This document shows, in pieces, positions 32,750 through 45,734 of a stretch of DNA of 64,000 nucleotides. The DNA is taken from assembly GCA_030490835.1 (NCBI GenBank), contig CM059971.1:57708012-57772011 (forward strand). Reading direction: 5' to 3'. Each line of letters opens with the position of its first letter. Positions within the stretch are counted from its first letter, which is position 1. A program made the translations under genes and the position numbers. The notes below the pieces were generated by a model, which was not told the origin of the DNA, made no database searches, and was given only the letters and a program-made list of their open reading frames with translations. Source of the DNA: Annona cherimola (lineage: Eukaryota; Streptophyta; Magnoliopsida; Magnoliales; Annonaceae).

Positions 32750-35509
32750 ATATAATTTTGTAAACTAAAATTAATCACAAATTATAATAGATCCATGGTT
32801 CAAAATATACCTCATCACTTACGCATCATACCATCCATTCCATACCATGTTCTAAACCCATGTGTAGGGTAAATACATAATAACCATTCATTAATCATCA
32901 CGTAAGGGTTCATACATTCCATTTATCATCTTTCATCTATTTTTTACTTTTCATATGTTAGTGCTCATTCTAAGCACATATTCGATGTCTTAGGCTTCAT
33001 ATATTAGTCTTAAAATTTGAGATTATTCTTAATCATTAAATCATCAACATAAACATGTCATTTATCATAATTTTATGCATTTTAGCAATTCACATAAGTC
33101 ATTCATCATTCAACCATATATAGCCTTCCTTATATACTCATCTTATAACACATAACTTATGTATTTCTTAAATTTTTCCAAAACAGTAACTCGCATCCTA
33201 ATTTAGCATGATTAGACCCCTTAATTAACATATAATTTAGAATTTAATTACGAAATTTTAATCCATTCATCATTGGACTCCAAAACAGCAACATTAGGAC
33301 CTGTTTTTCATCATTTCAACGCCTCTTTTGATACTTTAATCCAAACAGATTTTTAATCCATAAACTTCAGCAATTAATCATGCTTTTTTAACCTAAATTT
33401 AGGGTAATATCATATGTTTAAAATCCATATATTGGTTGCTTCCAAAACAACAATTTTTTCACATGTTTTGGATATCTCTTGCGCCCCTCTTTGGACACCC
33501 ATTTGCATACCCTGAAAAATCAAATTTAAGGCATACCTTCCTAACCTCTTTTGGCCTTCTAAAGTACCCTAATCCTAGGGTATTTTACCCTAAAAAACAT
33601 TCATAATTGAATTGTTTACAAAACAGCAACATGACATACATGTAGGGTACCCCATATCGCCCAATTTGGACATTCCTATGCATGTGCCCAAAAAAATCAA
33701 ATTTAGGGCAAATCTTCCTACCCCATGTAGGACGTCCAAAGGGTTCTTAATTTCGAGTAATTTACCCTATAAATCGTCCATATAACATTTAGAATAATTT
33801 GTGCATCATATTTAACATAAAAGTGGAAAATCGGGTCAAATCCTTAACCCTAAGTTCTATCCTTTCAAAAATCCTTAGCTTATGCTCAAATCAACATGTA
33901 TAATTCATAAGAATAGGAATCATAGTATAATCATAATATTCAATCCAAATAACAACTTATTTTATAAATTTAAGAAAATTCAAGATAGCTTTTCATTCAA
34001 AATCAACCCTAGACTTCCATTTAGCCCTCTTGAATCCTTGATTTGGTTCTTTCCCTTCAATTCTCATTCAATACCCAAATCAAGAGCATCATGAATCATC
34101 CTTCAAGGGTTCATTATGAGTCAAATTCATGACCCATAACTTGAGATAAAAAACTTAGGATTAAAGAACCCAAAACATGAAGTATACTTACTTGTATCGA
34201 ATCAAACTTGAATCCAAACTTTCCTACCTTGAATCCTTTTTTTTCCTCCCCTTTTTTCTTCTCTTTTTCTCCTCTTTTTCCCCTCTTTTCTTGGTGGACC
34301 TGGGAACTTTTTTGTTACCTTGCTTGAGAGAGAATTTTCTCTCTCTACTCCAAATGGATGTCCCATGTACCATGCTCCCATATATTTATATTTCTAATTT
34401 TTTCCATCTTGTGGGGCCCACTTTTGACACATCATAGATAAGGTAATTAAGGGGCATCTTATCCCTTGATGACAGGGCCCATTCATGTCCAAGTAAAATA
34501 GGTATTTATCTCATGTGAAAATTCATTAATTCATGGCTAATACTTAGCCCCCAAGCTGTCCCCTTGAACCGTCCACATGTGATGGGTCTTATGGCATTTC
34601 TTGGTCTTCAAGTCATTCCCATTTTATGGGCATTTACATTCCCCATCCATATAGATCATGTAGTTTTTGACTTTAGTGCAAAAAAAATCAAAAAAATCCA
34701 ATTACATGGCCCCTTGGACGTCCACATGGAGCTTCCTCCCATGGCCTCTCCTAGCTAGCTCATTAGCCTCTTAAATCATGCATTAATGCATGAGATTTAT
34801 CATGGATTTTGTGATTTAGAATAATTCACAAAATGAAGTTCAAAAAAACTACCTTTTGACACCTCATATGGAGCATTTACTCAAGTCATTAAATCACTTG
34901 CTTTTTCATGAATGCTTGTTGTAAAAGTCAATGCTACTTTGAACTTTTGTGATTAAATATATTTTCATAGTAATTTTCTTAATCAAATCCTCCCATAATA
35001 TTCTTTATATAGTTTTATCCGTTCATATCTAATTTCGTCTCAATACGACTTTTTTATGTTAAGTTATAACTATTTGAAATTAACTTTTGGATTTAGGATG
35101 AAAATAAATAATTATCATCCTTATATCATCATAATTTCCTTAATCCAATCCATCCGTAAGATTGGGCACAAAATCTTGTACTTACGTTTTAAATTCTGTC
35201 TTCATCCGCCATATAGGCGTTAAGTTATGAATTTTCTAGCATTTTTCAACTTAATTCCATATTTACCATTCTAATTTACATTAATCAAATCATGATAATT
35301 AAAATAATTATTCATGACACATTAACATTTTTCAATCCTTATCAAGTTACTTTAGCCATATTGACTTACATTGGGCTATGACGATTAATTTTAATCACAA
35401 TTCTTAATTGTAACCCTAATTATAAAATATGATTAAACCATAAAAATCATAAATCATTTAAATAATACATGTGTCATATTCATATGCCTACTTGGGTCTG
35501 GGTATCACA
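32750..35509. repeat. Right part of LTR-like A1
   Basis: About 2.7 kb of AT-rich non-coding sequence ending GGGTCTGGGTATCACA. The left limit is uncertain by several hundred bases because no clean junction with the composite was found. Confidence 0.5.
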
Positions 35510-37473
35510 CAACCAATTGATTTACACCCTTTAGGCAATACAACAAGATCTCAAATTGCATTCTTGTACACGGATTCCATCTCATCTTTCATAGCATTAA
35601 TCCATAATTCAGATCTTTAACTACCAATGACTTCTTTGAAAGTAAATGGATCATCCTCAATACTAGGATCATCATCACACTCTTTAACATATAAAATATA
35701 GTAATTTTAAATAGTAGGCCTTTTGACTCTTTGAGACCTTGGTTCATTAATATGAACTATGTTTTCATCATAGTAAATGTTATTTGGATTTAATTTAGGT
35801 TCATTATTGACATCTTCAGTAGATCTCATAATAATCTTTCTTGTTGATCTATTTAATCATGATCAATAATCTCAGTACTTGCATCTGTCAGTAAGGTACT
35901 TAAAAAAGATCTCCAATCTCCTTAAATTCCACATTCCGTGGAGTTGTGCTCCAACTATTTTAGTCATTCTCAATAAACTTAGCTATTCCAGTCCCATGAT
36001 TCTAGTACTATGATATGGACAGTAGAACCTACACCCTTTAGACCATTGTGGATATCCAATGAAGAAATAACTCATTGATCTTGAGTCTAGTTTCTTTTCT
36101 TATAGATTATGCATCATTGCTTTTACCTGGCAATCCCAAATATGCATGTCCCAAGATGAGTTCTCTTCCCGTACATAACTTGAATAAAGTTTTAGGAATA
36201 GCCTTACTAGGAATCCCATTGAGAATACATATAGTAATTTTCAAGGTCTTACTCCATAATGTTAAAGATAAGGATGAATTGTTGCTCATACTTCTCACCA
36301 TATCAATAAGAGCACAATTTCTCTTTCAGCAACTCCATTTTGTTGGGGAGTTCTTGGCAATGTATACTGAAGTTGAAAGCCATTATCTTTTAGAAATCAA
36401 GAAAAATGACGAGGGATTTGACTTAATTGACCATGTTTACCAAAATATTCACTACTTTTATCAGATCACACGACTTTAATTTTTCTATCTAATTGATTTT
36501 TTTACTAATCCTTTGAATGTTTTAAAAGCAATTAAGGAGTCAGATTTTTCATGTAATAGAAAAATATAACTACGATGTGAGAAATCATCAATGAATGTGA
36601 TAAAATATTTTCACCTCCTATACAAGATAGAAATGAACCACAAATGTCAAAGTGAATCAATTTAAGAGTCCCTCACTTCTTATGACATTTCTTTTTAAGG
36701 TTTGAACAATTTTTTCTTTAATACAATCGATATATGTGCCAAAATGAGTAAAATCTAGAAAAGATAATACCCTATCTTTTACTAATCTTAACATCCTTTC
36801 CTTTGATATGTGACCCAATCAATTATGCCATAGAGTAGAAGAATTCGCAATAATTATACTAAGTCTAACACTGTAGATACATTCAAGGTAAATGAATCAT
36901 AAATAAATGAGCAACCTGCATTTATCTTATATAAACTATTAACTAATATTCCAGTACCAACTAAAATAGAATTTTTGAATAAAGAAAACCTCGGGTTTGC
37001 AAAACTAAAAGAACGACTCCTTATATCAAGTTTTGGCAATGATTGGATCATAAAAAAATCACGCAATTCAAAAAACACCTTGTATCAAGGTGAAGTTTGC
37101 AATTCCCAATTGCTTTGACTTTTAGTTTTGAGAAAATTGCCCAATAAAATCTGCGACTCATGTGGTTTTGGATTGAGATCTGAAAAGAATTTCTGCAAAG
37201 ATTTTGTAACATGAATAACAGCACCAGAGTCAATACATCATAAATTAAATGACACATTTATAAACTTAGTTTGAAAACAAACATATAAATGACTGTTACT
37301 TTTTTTTCAAAACAAATCTTGTATTTAAGTTAATCTTTCTTAAAATGTTTTTTTTGCAGAAATGACACCTTTCATCAGACTTTTTTTTATCCATCTCCTT
37401 TAGATTTCTCCGCTGGAAATTTCTTCTTTTCCTTGCCTTTATGTGACTTATGTTGCTTAAATGTTGATGTAAT
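35510..37473 (-). pseudogene. Ty1/copia integrase and protease region remnant
   Basis: Minus-strand MVRSMSNNSSLSLTLW and ICILNGIPSKAIPKTLF (36107-36301) match the copia integrase core end. Upstream frames to about 37250 fit the pre-integrase and protease region. It continues the element cut at 14941; the CAACC duplication at 35510-35514 marks the rejoining point. Many stops. Confidence 0.75.
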
Positions 37474-37924
37474 TAATGCAGAGAGGGAGATGTGAAACAA
37501 GGCTAGTACAAAGCTACACCTTAAAGTTGATAAACAAGTCTCCACATGAAAACTCAATCACAAGAAAAAGAGAAAACTTAGAATTTTTTATTCATCAAAA
37601 GTTGTCTATAAAGCAAGAGAAGCTACATATTTATAAGCAAACCCTAGTTACCACTAACGCAAATACGCAAACATACATAGAACTCTAACCAATCACTTGC
37701 GCACATTTTACTAAAAATAGTAAAATGCGTGACTTACTAAAAATAGTAAATTCGGACTTTAATAAAAATAGTAAATTCAAAATTTATTAAAAATTGTAAA
37801 AAATAAAAATTAACAAAAAAATCTACAAGAGTTGAATTAAAGTGGCTCGTTCATTTATCACTTTTGGAACCTTTTACGATGATCGGCCTACTCCAGGAAA
37901 TCTATTGTGATGGCATTTGCGTCA
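37474..37924 (-). repeat. 3' LTR of the nested gypsy element
   Basis: 451 bp. The many differences from its partner show this insertion is much older than the one in the COG8 intron. Confidence 0.85.
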
Positions 37925-40454
37925 ATCCCCTTCACTTTAGAAAAATCTAACCTCAAATTGGTTGGAATGTGTGGAAAGAGTGGTTTGTCAGAAGAATGGA
38001 ATGAGTGAATGTCTAACATGTTAAATGTTTTGAAAACCCCCATTATGTTTGACAGATCCACAATATATGCATTGTCATTGACTTTCTTGAAAATTTTGTA
38101 GGGGCCATGTTTCCTCAGCTGCACTTTATTCTAGGTTTCCATAGGAAGCCTTTCTTTTCATAAGAATACCATAACTTGCTCTCCGACTTCAAAAGTTTGC
38201 CTCTTAAGATGCTGGTCTGCTGCCTTCTTGTATTTCACATTTGCTTGCTCCAGTTTTTGTTTGACCTTCAATTGTAGGTTTCGCCATTAATGCGTCATAT
38301 TCTCAGCAGCTACACCAACCCTGGGGCCCCTAGGCAGTTTGATAAGGTCAAGGGCATGCTGTGGAGTCTTCATGTACACAACAGATATCTTGTGGCATTA
38401 TGAGTAGCATTGTTGTAAGCAAACTCCACTTGGACCAAGGCAAGGTTCCATTTTTTTGGCTTGTCACCACAGATGCTGCAAACTAAGTTGTCAAGTGTTC
38501 TGTTAATTGCCTCTGTTTGACCATCAATCTGTGGCTGAGCTATATTACTGAACTATGGAGAAGAATCAAACATCCACCACAAGATCTTCCAGAAGTGACT
38601 GAGGAATTAGTATCATTGTCTGAAATGATAGTTTTTAGCACACCATGCAGCTGAACAACCTCCCTGAAAAATAGTCTAGCAACTCCGCTAGCATATGAGG
38701 TCTTCCTATAAGGAATGAAGTGTGCCATCTTCGAAAACTTGTCAATAAGAACAAAAATAGAGTTCGTACCTCTTTGTGTTCAAGGTTGGCCAAGTAAAAA
38801 AATTCGTAGATAGATCTTCCTAAATATTTTTTGACACCGACAAAAGTAAGTACAATCCTGTATTTTGAGACTGCCCCTTTGCGATTTGGCACATGTAACA
38901 TTGTTGTACGAATTTGGATACATCCCATTTCAAGTGTAGCCAGTAATACCTTTCTCTAACAGCAATAAGGTTTTATGTCATCCTAAGTGTGCAGCAAGAC
39001 CTTCATGTGAATCCCAAATTAGCTTTTCCTGTAATTAGGATCTTAGAATGCATAGCTAATCACCTCGTAAAAGGAACCCATCATGGATGTGAAAGTCATC
39101 TATATGCTGGTTTCTAACACACTTTGCCCAAATGTCACCAAAATCCTCATTTGCCTCGTATAACTCTTTCATTGTATTGAAACCCACTATTTCTTACTTC
39201 ATTATCACTAGTAAATCAACTCACTTGCTTAGCGCATCTGCTTTGTTTTGTACTTCTGCTTTGTGCTACAAAGTAAAAGAAAATTTTTACAAAAATTGAA
39301 TCTATCTAGCATGTATATATTTACTGATCCGTTTTTGGCTGTTTAGATACTTCGAAGCTTCATGATCTGAGTACAAAATGAACTCTCGTCCAACTAAGAA
39401 GCACTCTAGTTCTTCAAAGCACGCACGATAGAGTAAAATTCTTTGTCATGTGTGAACCACTTGTCCCTCGCATTGTTGAACTTCTCATTGAAGAAAGCCA
39501 CTAGCCGTTTCTTCTGGGAAAGAATAACTCCTATTCCCACACCTCTAACATCACATTCAACTTAAAATAAATAATCAAAATTTAGCAAACCCAGAATAAT
39601 GGTTGTGCGCAACTTTTCTTTTAGCACTGCAAAGTTGGTAATGGCTTCATCTCCCCATTGGAATTTTCCTTTCTTTAAGCATTCTGTAATAGATGTTGCA
39701 ATGCTGCTGAAGTCCATGATGAAATGTCTGTAGAATGTGGCCAACCCATTGAAATTGTGAACATCTGTAACTGTTTTTGGGGCAGGTCATTCTTTGATTA
39801 CTCGAATCTTTTCTTTGTCAACCTGAATTTCATCTTCACTGACTACATAGCTTAAAAATAACAACTTGTTTGTCACGAAGCTGCATTTTTTAAGATTCAC
39901 ATATAACTTATTTTCCTGCCAAGTTGTTAGTACCCTATGTAAGTGTAGAAGATGCTCTTTGTTTAATCAACTATAAATCAGGATATCATCAAAATAAACC
40001 ACCATGAACTTCAATAAAAGGTTTGAGTACTTAATTCATGAGTCACATAAAGGTGCTAGGAGCATTTGACAATCTGAATGACATCACCAACCACTCATGA
40101 AGCCCCTCCTTTGTTTTGAAGATCTTTTTTCTACTCCTCCCTCAATTTGATGCTGATTTGATGGTATCCACTATGAAGGTCAATTTTTGTGAACACTACA
40201 ACTCCATGTAACCTATCAAGCATGTCATCTAGTCATCGGAGGCAACTCGTTAGGCAAATCTTATGGGATCAATTCCTTGAATTCCATCAGCAATGGCTTC
40301 ACTGCATCTAGATGCTCAGATTGACCTTCTTTGCTAGCCAATACTGGTTTCATGATCAAGGCATGTACTTCTCTAGATTCCTTAATAGCAACTTCCATCT
40401 TGTGTTTTGTATAGGTGAGAGTGAAGAAAGTCTGCCTCTCCACTTTTGAAGTTT
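37925..40454 (-). pseudogene. Gypsy RT - RNase H - integrase remnant
   Basis: On the minus strand: HLDAVKPLLMEFKELIP (40261-40320, before RT); YFDD catalytic motif at 39996-39985; FYRHFIMDFSSIATSITECL and KGKFQWGDEA (about 39650-39740, RT/RNase H junction); integrase pieces [20 protein letters not shown] and [16 protein letters not shown] (38640-38728); C-terminal LRKHGPYKIFKKVNDNAYIV (about 38060-38120). Several frameshifts and stops. Confidence 0.88.
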
Positions 40455-41313
40455 TGATCCTGGGACCCGCCTTTCATTAATGAGGTGCCCCTGACCCAAG
40501 GCACCAGGGCCTTACTTCGGGATCATTTTCGATTAATAAATGTATTATATGATTATTGTCGTGTTCATACGGTGGAATTTTTGAATCCATTTTGTTTAGC
40601 AAAAATTTTTTTCTTTTCATTCCCTTCATCTATTACAAGCAACATATACTTGTAATTAACTTTACATGTCATTTACAAACTGGCAACTTGATCGTTTAAA
40701 TCATGTAACTTCATAAATCAAATTCACATAGAATTATCAACATAACCACTCATCTGTTCAAATGATACATATCCATAACCTAAAAATTTTGTGATCATTG
40801 CCACTTCCACTTTTGCTTGAACTTTGTACCTGTCTAGAGTTGGGAAAACAAAATGTGAGTACGAATACTCAATAAGTAAACAACTTTTATTTTTTTTTAT
40901 TTTGACAAACCTTTTCTTAAAAACATTTGCATTCCAATTTCTGGGCTTTTCATAAACAATGCATTTGTAAAAAATATTTCATATAAACACTCTCATGTCC
41001 CAAATCTTGGGCTGCTCATAAGCAAACCACACACAAATGCATTCATTTCTTCCCATTCGACAGTAACATTTACCAAGTGATCATTCCACCTATGGAGAAG
41101 AAATCTTTCATGTCAAGGCATGCCAATTAGGTGGTTGTCCAGTCAACCTTCTCCCATTTCAAGGAGGGCGCCGCGGCCTTCCACCTTTTTCTTAGCATCT
41201 TGGTCACATGTAGAGGGGGGCCCTAGTCTTCTACCACCTCTACAATGGACTTAATCATGATCCTAGTGTATCATACCCCATTACGATTCATATCAACATA
41301 TACATGCTAGCGT

Positions 41314-41570
41314 CATTTCATAAAATCGACACAGGCATTATCCTGTGTCTCTTTCAAAACTGAATGTTATAATTATTTCATAAAATCACACAGGCATTAT
41401 CCTGTGTCTCTTTCAAAACTGAAAACTTGGCATAATCATTTCATAAAATCCACATAGGCATTATCCTGTGTCTCTTTCAAAACTGAAAAACTTAGCATAA
41501 TCATTTCATAAAATCCACACAGGCATTATCCTCTGTCTCTTTCAAAATAGAAAACTTGGCATAATTATTT
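41314..41570. repeat. Four ~62-bp tandem repeats, each with a hairpin
   Basis: Units contain ATTTCATAAAATCCACACAG, GCATTATCCTGTGTCTCTTT and CAAAACTGAAAA. CACAGG-CATTAT-CCTGTG is a 6-bp stem with a 6-base loop, intact in two units and nearly so in the other two. Confidence 0.85.
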
Positions 41571-42439
41571 AATAAACAATGAGTATGCAAATGTATCATT
41601 TCCATCTATATCATAATTCTTCATGTGATGCAACCGCATCATTTCATTCACATCATAATTTTTCATGTGATGGTATGATAGCCTTGTGAAATTCTTACCA
41701 TGTGGTAGATGACACTAAGTAAACATGACCTTTCTACTGAAAATGTCGGACAGACAGACTTAGAAATAACCATGGCACAATTACCTATGAAAACATAATC
41801 TTTCTAATGGAAGACACTGGACACATGCCTTGACAACATCAAAGGCGGACCTGGTGTCCTTTTTCGTGCATGATTTTCATTCACCTCGACATCAGATACC
41901 TTTTTCACATGACATTGTTGTTATTCTCATGTAGAGAAAAACTTGCATACTCATTTTGAACATAATTTATAAAACAGTATTCAAATCACTATATTAGGAT
42001 GACAACCCTTAAATGGTTTTCAAAATCATCTATATAAAGCAATTTTCAATACACTCCAAAAGTCAAGGAATTTCAAAATATGTCAATTTTTACGAAAAAT
42101 CAACAATTTCAAAAGTTTTGCTTGTTTTCTTGAAAGTAATTTTAGAACTATCACGATAAAGTAATTTTTGAAATATTTCAAGATTCAAGAATAAAATACC
42201 ATATTCAAAATTTTTCTTGCAAATATTTTTATTCTCATTTTTGGATTTTTCAAAGGATATGCAAACACGTCATTCCTAGTCTTCCACTCCAACCTTATAT
42301 TTTTCATTTGTATGACATTCCTGTCATTTTCATATATAAAAAAAGAGCGTGCATATTCCTTAAACACTATTAACAAACAGAAATCAAAGCATTTTATACA
42401 ATCAACTTATCGGGATGTTCACCCTTAAACCCTTTTAGA

Positions 42440-42590
42440 AACATTGATATAAAGCAATCTCAAAGAGTTTTAATATTTAAAGAGATTTGAAACATTTCAA
42501 TATTCCTAGAGATTCGAAACATTTCAATTTTGTAAGAAGTTCAAAACATTTCAATATTCAAAGAGATTTAAAATATTTCAAAAGCTTTAC
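42440..42590. repeat. ~30-bp degenerate tandem repeat in A2
   Basis: Repeats of AGAGATTTGAAACATTTCAA with variation, about four or five units. Confidence 0.6.
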
Positions 42591-44297
42591 TTACAAATAT
42601 CATTTCTTAAAAAATTAAACTTTTCTTTACACAAAACTCTTTTTCGAATAGCATTTTCGAAGAGCTTGCTTGCCGATGGGAAGCCAAACTTGTTCTCCCG
42701 AACTTTTCCTTGCTTTTGCCTGAACAAGTGAAAACGATCACTTAATCATACCTGTATAACATCTTATACTTGCATGGTTTGCCTTTTCGATGCATTTATC
42801 ACTTGTTCTAACTCTTTTTATAGTCTCGTTCTATATGTAACTCTTAGTATCTCAATCTTATTTAATTCTTCCTTTGAGATGAACACTTTCATTTCCTTAA
42901 GTTATATATATATATCGATTTTTCCCATAGTCAATAATTTACTTGGCTCAATACCCTAAATCAGGGCATTTAATCTCTTTAATCATTTAATATACTTACT
43001 TGAAATTATAACAAGCTAAGTTCAAGAAAGATTTCCAAAGCTCGCTCCTACTTTTAAAACAATTACACATACATATTTATGTTATCTAGTGATTGTTTGC
43101 TTACCCCTTTTAAAACTTATACTTAATATACTAAACTTTCTTAATTACTTAAGGTACTTATTTAATTTCTATCGCAAGCCAAATTCCATTTTAAAAATCT
43201 GAAATTTAACTTTTATTTTCAAAACAGCCACTTATATTCTCATTTTCACCTCCTTTCACTTCTTACAATTTCAATTTAACGATATGCGCATGTAGGGTTA
43301 TTAATCAACAACCCTTGTGGTTGTTAAAGGGCTTGTGTAGAGCCTTTAACAAGTTAAATTCCAATGAAATTTCTGAAATTTACATTCGCTTACAATAACA
43401 ACCCTGTTTAATCTCATTTTCACTAGTTTTACTTTTACAACTTCATCTTAATGAAACCCGCATGAATTATAAATTATCAACCACTCGTGTGATCTTCTCA
43501 AGGATTTTTTACCACCTTTATCAAGCCAAATTCAACCTAATATTTCTGGGATTTACTTCCCTTTTCAAAATAGCCCCTTATGTGCGTAAATCTATTAAGT
43601 TTCACTTTACTAATTGCATCTTAATGATGCATACATGAATTGCAACCTATCCATAACTCTTGAAATTATTTTAAGCACTTATTTACAACTTATAGCAAGT
43701 AAATTTTACTTCAAAATTTCTGAAATTTATCATCCTTTTCCAAACAACCTCATTTTGTTCCATTTCTACCAAGTTTTGCTCTCACACTTGCATCTTATTT
43801 CAACATACATACAATACCCTTAATCATTAACTCTTGATTCCTAAAATCTAACATTACCTCATTTGTTTATTCATGAAATTAATTCAAGCAAATAGAATTT
43901 TATTTCTATAGTACTTGGCTTGGTCGTTCCAACATATGAGCATATAAATACTACATTTTACACTTGTAAACATCAATACATAATCTATATAAGAACCCTA
44001 CTTTCTTAAATGTATTTAAATAGTTATTCATTCATAACTTAAACCCTCATAGTATTAAGTGTTAACCAAGCATGACTTGGGTAATTAAATGAAATTTCAT
44101 ATACTTATAAACAACTTCAATCATGGGGCGTCGTCACTATATGTATATGCTTTAAAATTACAACTTCATTTTATGCTTCACAAGAGACGTTAAATGGGGC
44201 TATAAATACCTTAAATTGAAGAGATTTACTCCTCATTGCTCCCCTTTGGACGTCCCTTTGCTGCCCTTCTCTTGCTCTCTTTAGTTTTCTAAGTTGC

Positions 44298-44325
44298 TCT
44301 CTCTCTCTCTCTCCTCTCAGCTGAA
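44298..44325. repeat. CT microsatellite in A2
   Basis: Run of CTCTCTCTCTCTCTCT with a CCTCTC interruption. Confidence 0.85.
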
Positions 44326-44753
44326 ATCGTTCTCTCTTGCTGTCTCATTTCCTATTTATAGGTTGGTGCTTCAACCCTCTTGATGCCACCTCATTATTCA
44401 TGCTTAAAATACATAAAATTCCATTTAGTTGCTGCATTCATCCTAGCCATCCATTTGGCCCCCTATTGTTGCCACATTTTGAGCCATCCATGTTTCCCAT
44501 TCCTAGCCACATTTACCATGCATTTTGCATTTTAATTTTTTATCAAAAATCCCCCAAAATCTAAGCTTGAACACATTCATACACAGCTGCATTTCATCAT
44601 GCATTTTATTTATTACTTGTTAACTTATCCCCTGCTCAATGCACCATAACTTGATACCTCAAAAGTGGACTTCAAAAGTCAAGGTTAACTTTTTCTTCTC
44701 ATTAATGGCATTTACCTTTAATATCCATAAGTCAAATGCTTTAAATTAATTTC

Positions 44754-45034
44754 GGGTGTGTTCGGTAATAAATAAAACTTTTGATGAAAAGTTTTGGAGA
44801 ATAAAAGTTGTCAAATGATGTGATATGATAGGGATAATGATAAGTTGTAAAGAGGATAAAATTAAATTAGATAGGTTAGTTATGTAGATAGTTGTGTAGA
44901 AATGATTGAAAAGTAGGGTAGCTGTATAGGAAAGTGTGAAAAAATAATTAAAAAATGTGATAGTTGTGAAAAGTGAAAAGTTTTAGATTGAAAAGTTTTA
45001 AATTGACATTTTTCATCAATTGCCAAACATGCCC
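44754..45034. mobile_element. Tourist-like MITE, copy 3
   Basis: 281 bp from GGGTGTGTTCGGTAA to TTGCCAAACATGCCC, good inverted termini, flanked by TTC at 44751-44753 and 45035-45037. Opposite in orientation to copy 2 and clearly the same family. Confidence 0.82.
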
Positions 45035-45734
45035 TTCATCGTTAATTTTTGTAACCACTTATAATACCATTTCTAATGGGATTAGGTTTAATCTAATCCA
45101 TTCATCACTTAGAATATCTCAACTTACTTAGTCATAAAAATTTTGATCTCAAAATGACAAATATATGCTAAGAGATTAGCAAAATAAATTTAATTCATAA
45201 AATATTATATAACTTTGATCATTTAATTATAATTTTTATGATCCAAACCGTTCATCATGTAGGGCATACCAACTTAGGCTTTCCCTTAAAATTTCATATC
45301 AATCCACATTATCCCTCACAAGATATTAATATATCAAGTATTAAATTTTTTTGATTGGATATCAAGTATTAAATTAAATGGTATTAAAATGAAAATGACA
45401 TTAATTACACACGCCACCTAAGCATTTTTATATCCTTTTTCATCCTCTAGTGTATTTCATCTTTTAGTACACATATTACCATAGTAATCAAAGTGATTAA
45501 CTTAATCACCTTGCTTATTTAGTTGCCCAAATCTCATCCATCTAAATAGTAGAGCATGAAATTTATTATCTCCCATTAAATTTTCATGCCAACATGAGTT
45601 ACCTATATTTAGATCTATTGAAAACCATATGGATGATCATAAACCCTCCATATCATGAACATTTCAAATTTCATCCTTATACAAGCTCCAATCTATATTT
45701 ACTATGCTTTAAAATAGGTGGGATTTCACAATTG

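Larger units (their letters stand above)
14942..35509. mobile_element. Large non-coding LTR-like insertion (A1) carrying a composite
   Basis: The insertion into the copia remnant starts TGTGGCGCCCAGCCC and ends GGTATCACA, flanked by CAACC at 14937-14941 and 35510-35514. Its outer parts (14942-16199 and about 32.7-35.5 kb) resemble the LTR-like sequence at about 40455-45730. Both have a large non-coding body, an ACTCAATAAGTAA motif (15408-15420 and 40867-40879) and a following GC-rich patch. It is probably a solo LTR of about 4 kb from a LARD-like or other large-LTR family, split by the composite at 16200 to about 32.7 kb. Its strand is unknown. Confidence 0.7.
40455..45730. mobile_element. 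Large non-coding LTR-like sequence (A2), probable solo LTR
   Basis: About 5.3 kb between gypsy protease and RT. It starts near TGATCCTGGGACCCGCC and ends GGGATTTCACA, like the termini of A1. ACTCAATAAGTAA is at 40867. No coding frame. A matching 5-bp target duplication could not be shown, so the left end may be off by a few bases. It hosts hairpin repeats and a MITE. Confidence 0.65.
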
